From Bacillota bacterium (GTDB taxonomy: Bacteria; Bacillota; Clostridia; Christensenellales; Aristaeellaceae), in the NCBI GenBank assembly GCA_023413135.1, contig JAEZQK010000008.1, positions 1-23,804 of the forward strand: 23,804 nt of DNA, read 5' to 3'. Every line of letters starts with the position of its first letter. The first letter of the stretch is position 1. The notes beneath the pieces are model-generated. The model worked only from the letters and a program-made list of their open reading frames with translations. It had not been told where the DNA came from and did not search any database. This document shows, piece after piece, positions 23,687 through 23,804 of the stretch. The position numbers were made by a program, and so were the translations under genes.

Positions 23687-23804
23687 ACCACCGGCGAAGC
23701 CGGTGGTATGCACCACGCCTTCAAGGCGAAATGACCAGCCGCGCCTAAAGGCGCGTTGAATCGTCTGGCAACCGCAGTTCTTTCTCGGGCCGCCGCTAAA
23801 GCGG
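23687..23804. repeat. Cluster of short hairpins, probable IS200/IS605-type end or REP group (cut by window edge)
   Basis: Four compact stems occur in 118 bases. ACCACCGGC with GCCGGTGGT around GAA is at 23687-23707, CGCCTT with AAGGCG at 23716-23728, CGCGCC with GGCGCG around TAAA at 23740-23755, and CCGC with GCGG around TAAA at 23793-23804; the last probably continues past the edge. Small GC-rich hairpins with TAAA or GAA loops are characteristic of the subterminal structures recognised by Y1 transposases (IS200/IS605 and RAYT). No transposase is within the window. Nothing recognisable lies between 23590 and 23686. Confidence 0.5.

Overview
Organism. The window opens inside a bacterial 16S rRNA gene read on the minus strand. 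Its 5' third, the Gram-positive style of the genes (strong AGGAGG ribosome sites, TTG starts, 263-bp tandem rRNA promoters), oxygen-sensitive enzymes (a glycyl radical enzyme with its iron-sulfur activase) and a carbohydrate-heavy gene set suggest an anaerobic, fermentative member of the Clostridia, probably from a gut or similar polysaccharide-rich habitat. Genus cannot be assigned by eye.

Layout. (1) 1-1165, minus strand: 16S rRNA 5' end, its leader with a boxA-like site, and three near-consensus promoters, each at the same point of a 263-bp tandem repeat. (2) 1177-1470, minus: a decayed fragment of a GH172 (DUF2961) glycoside hydrolase with two internal TAG stops. (3) 1710-11834, plus: one long operon. 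It encodes an Opp/Dpp-type ABC importer (solute-binding protein, two permeases, two ATPases), a sugar isomerase/epimerase-like TIM-barrel protein and a cytoplasmic GH38 alpha-mannosidase, and ends in a terminator. (4) 11856-12434: a small minus-strand protein of unknown function and a MITE-like 100-bp inverted repeat. (5) 12510-16742, minus: a tight operon of glycyl radical enzyme, activase and ribokinase, with its own terminator. (6) 16761-21778, plus: an AraC-family regulator divergent from that operon, a D-lyxose/D-mannose isomerase, an unassigned GH42-like hydrolase and a LacI-family regulator. Two copies of a CG-centred palindrome lie in front of the isomerase and the hydrolase and are probably LacI operators. 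(7) 21810-23548, plus: a small unknown protein translationally coupled to a membrane protein that fuses two CxxC thioredoxin-like domains to a CcdA/DsbD-type core. (8) 23550-23804: no complete gene. It holds a nine-codon ORF remnant and a run of short hairpins resembling IS200/IS605-type or REP structures, cut by the window edge.

How it may work. The importer operon probably brings in mannose-containing oligosaccharides, which the signal-less GH38 enzyme cleaves in the cytoplasm. The nearby lyxose/mannose isomerase could turn mannose into fructose. The glycyl radical enzyme is the least explained part: it has the radical glycine, the active-site cysteine and a nearby glutamate, but in a GCGEY context rather than the common GCVEP of dehydratases and lyases. 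It is cotranscribed with a ribokinase and divergent from an AraC regulator, so its substrate is likely a sugar or sugar derivative not obvious from sequence alone.
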